From assembly GCA_019614645.1 (NCBI GenBank), contig JABWDB010000004.1:14136001-14200000 (forward strand): a stretch of 64,000 nt of DNA, written 5' to 3'. Source of the DNA: Stratiolaelaps scimitus. Lineage: Eukaryota > Arthropoda > Arachnida > Mesostigmata > Laelapidae. Numbering within the stretch: position 1 is the first letter of the stretch; every line of letters begins with the position of its first letter. This document shows, one piece after another, positions 61,901 through 64,000 of this stretch. The notes under the pieces were generated by a model. It worked only from the letters and a program-made list of their open reading frames with translations, was not told where the DNA came from and made no database searches. The translations under genes and the position numbers were made by a program.

Positions 61901-64000
61901 CAAAGCCAGCAGTGTCAGTAAAACTTAACCTCATAAACATATGCCAACGCCGAAAAGTTTACCCTTCTGGCTTACAAAAAAATGCATGCATCTGAGAGAT
62001 GGTCAGCGGATCTATGATCTACGGGCTGGACACCAGAGGCGACTAATGTATATATATATATATACATATCAAGTTTGTGCAGATTTGTGCAGTGTTATGC
62101 AAACATGTGTAAAAGCAAAATCAAGCTAACGAAAACGAATCAGTAAGGACCTATGATTGGCAATTTCGCGTCATAAAGTACTTTCTCGCATATTTGTTCA
62201 GACATAGGCGACATTAGCCAGTGACGACACCTAGGCTTCTGCCATTATGCATATGTGGCATTTTCGTCTTCTTCACTTCTTAATGTCAAGCAACAAAAAG
62301 TAAACCTGCAATCAACACAAATGTATCTAAATCAATCCCCGCCGCATCTTGCTCAATAGAGATTTGGCGGTGATATTGGCGATGAGAGATATCAACCTGT
62401 GCAAATACTGTATACAGCTCGATTTTCAATTTTCTATAAAATTGGGTGGCCAATTGTAGCATTACCACTGACCTCTTCTTGAAGGCCTGCAGAATTCACG
62501 AAAAGTCGCCTAGCATTATCAGTTCCAACGGATGGATAAAAGAACATATATTCGATGTTTGGTCTGGTTTCGTTCCATTGGACGTCCTTATCACTGCGAA
62601 CGACAAATGTGCTCTTGTTGATTTAAAAAAAAAACACAGTACATGTATACACTAAACGTTGTTGGTGAAATTGTGTGTTTCAGATGTGACACCTATAGGT
62701 TTGGTGGACACAAAGAGAAAGCATCATTGCAACACCGATATTTGCTCAAATTTGTGTGGCATTGGATGATGGTGCAAACTGTCAATCTGTAGGAGAAGGC
62801 TATTTTGAAGCGGCATATAGGAGGGAGATCGTCAAAACACATAGAGTGGTACGACAGGTTGTGTGGCTTCCGCCAGAACAAACCACACGACCAGCCATAG
62901 AGTAAAACTGGTGCAGGAAAAACACGATGAGCAATGAAGCTTTATCGTCAAAAATCGTATTGGACGACAGGCGGTTTTCGAGCGATCGAGCTTGTGCTGT
63001 TGTGGCATATGATAATCTACATAGGCTAAATTTGGAATCACTACCGGAAACGCTGAGCCTGCCCTCGAAAATTCTAGGGAGGTGGAATGGCACTTTGAGT
63101 TTGGTTTTTATTTACGATAAAGATTTTCCAAAGAATAGCCTAATTCTAGTGTACTTTAAGAGTTGAGAAGAAGAGTGTACATCTCTGATGGGTTGATGAT
63201 GCCCGATTCGACCTTGAATTATCCAGAGTCCACTGTATGCTCTAAGCAGCTTTAATATGATGAGTCAGCTAACCAAAAGTCCGCTCTTCCACAGCGTAGC
63301 GCTATCATTAACACACTAACCTAAATTTGCTGTGCAACTTACACGGCAATGTCGAAGCCGATGGCAGTAACGCCATTTTGCGACCGGAATCTGCCAGTAC
63401 CATCTATGAAGGCCTTGAAGAGTTGTTTAATTGAGACATCACTGTAACTTTTCCCGTCTGGAAATATGACGGGAACTCCTATAGATGCTACGTGGTTGTG
63501 GAGATTTTTACCCACACCTCGAAGATCCAATTTCTTGGAACAGACAGAAAATAATAATAATAATAATATTAATATAAATATTTAAATATAACTTAATTAT
63601 GACCCTATGGCTCCCGTCGTAGCCTTTACACCATCCCTGTGATGGGCGAACAAGATAACTTGATAAGGACATTATGATAATGATCTCTTTCACAAGCTTC
63701 ACTCAATAGATACATATATATATATATATATATATGGTCGTGTGTATTTGTGACTTTATATATATATTATATATATATAAAGTCGTGTGTGAGTTGAGCA
63801 CAGTCCAGGCGAGAGCCCAAGTATTCTGATGCTGGAAAATATTGAGTGTATATTGAGTATATAAAATCAGCGCGCAGCAGTTCGCGAAATTTAAAATTCT
63901 AATCTGAAATTGTTAAGAATTGATTGTTTGCCATTTAAGTGTTTGGACGTACCGCTTTGCCAGGCCCAACGTCCGATCTTAGTAGTAAAGCGGGCGTCCC
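58963..64000 (-). CDS. GMC oxidoreductase (glucose dehydrogenase-like), 3' part; 5' end outside window
   Basis: FAD-dependent oxidoreductase of the glucose-methanol-choline family. Minus-strand exons in order: 64000-63953 (partial), 63533-63343, 62593-62473, 61885-61667, 60301-59997 and 59122-58963; phases agree from the second onward and the last ends in TGA. Seen: PALLLRSDVGPGKA (second GMC signature, with Asp for the usual Gly), RGVGKNLHNHV, RPNIEYMFFYPSVG, then the C-terminal domain with ARGNVTIDGNGDPVINLQYL, CYIKYMTTSTWHSGGTARIG (catalytic His), VVDNRC, VRISDASILPE and SGHNIATLFAVAQ. The active site appears to be His-His, as in glucose oxidase. About eight residues expected between the first two exons are missing, so a micro-exon around 63540-63950 is probably unfound. 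The FAD-binding N-terminus is beyond the window. The substrate cannot be predicted. Confidence 0.9.
61096..61370 (-). mobile_element. SINE (family A), old copy within a GMC intron
   Basis: On the minus strand it matches the SINE at 42008-42266 across the body (TTTATCATCGTTCTTT, GGATTCTTGCCAGG, AATAAGCAAAGGTGGCC and CTGAGGCCTGTCA, ending GAGGGTCAGCTCAAAAC) and part of the tRNA-like head (TTTGAATGCTGTCAGA). It is more diverged than the other copies, and no target-site duplication was found. It lies in the intron between the exons at 61885-61667 and 60301-59997 of the GMC gene. Confidence 0.75.
63542..63795. repeat. AAT and TA microsatellites with an AT-rich palindrome
   Basis: An AAT run (about 63549-63570), a TA run (63713-63735) and a palindrome GACTTTATATATATA / TATATATATAAAGTC around 63752-63784 lie in a GMC intron. 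This is the interval where a missing micro-exon is expected. Confidence 0.75.

Overview
The window is animal nuclear DNA. Genes are split by GT-AG introns, are far apart, and end in AATAAA-type signals; TA/AT and trinucleotide microsatellites and tRNA-derived SINEs fill much of the rest. An arginine kinase gene rules out a vertebrate. Intron-rich genes, GMC oxidoreductase and small DM9 proteins fit an arthropod. A parasitiform mite such as Varroa is my guess; it is inference, not proven by the sequence.

Layout. 1-517 is the 3' end of arginine kinase (+). From 518 to 22.3 kb I see no confident gene: microsatellites, several perfect inverted repeats, GC-rich promoter-like patches and two low-confidence exon candidates (13157-13810 +, 16717-16873 -). 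22323-23434 is a compact two-exon RING plus TRAF-type zinc-finger protein (+). An orphan coding-like exon lies at 24892-25194 (-). A GC-rich CAG/CTG-rich island at about 29.2-30.5 kb probably marks a promoter. 34085-40405 is a DUSP11/PIR1-type RNA 5'-triphosphatase (+), rebuilt from eight phase-consistent exons, with an RS-like tail and a possible alternative last exon. 42436-44877 is an intronless TELO2 (-). 47176-57095 is a tandem array of three DM9 genes (+). 58963-64000 is the 3' half of a GMC oxidoreductase (-), which runs off the window.

The most unusual part is the DM9 array. Copy 1 is a plain intracellular-looking two-repeat DM9 protein whose coding sequence opens with a 7-base exon. 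Copies 2 and 3 replace that exon with one long exon, ending in the same splice phase, that encodes a signal peptide and a shared helical N-terminal domain I do not recognise. Copy 2 has one in-frame TGA two bases into its first DM9 exon, where copy 3 has an arginine codon; everything downstream is still open with correct splice phases. It is either a very young pseudogene or a gene that now releases only the N-terminal domain.

The other genes are unrelated housekeeping or metabolic loci: phosphagen metabolism, RNA 5'-end processing, PIKK assembly by TELO2 and FAD-dependent oxidation. A tRNA-derived SINE family is present in at least three copies, two with clear target-site duplications.
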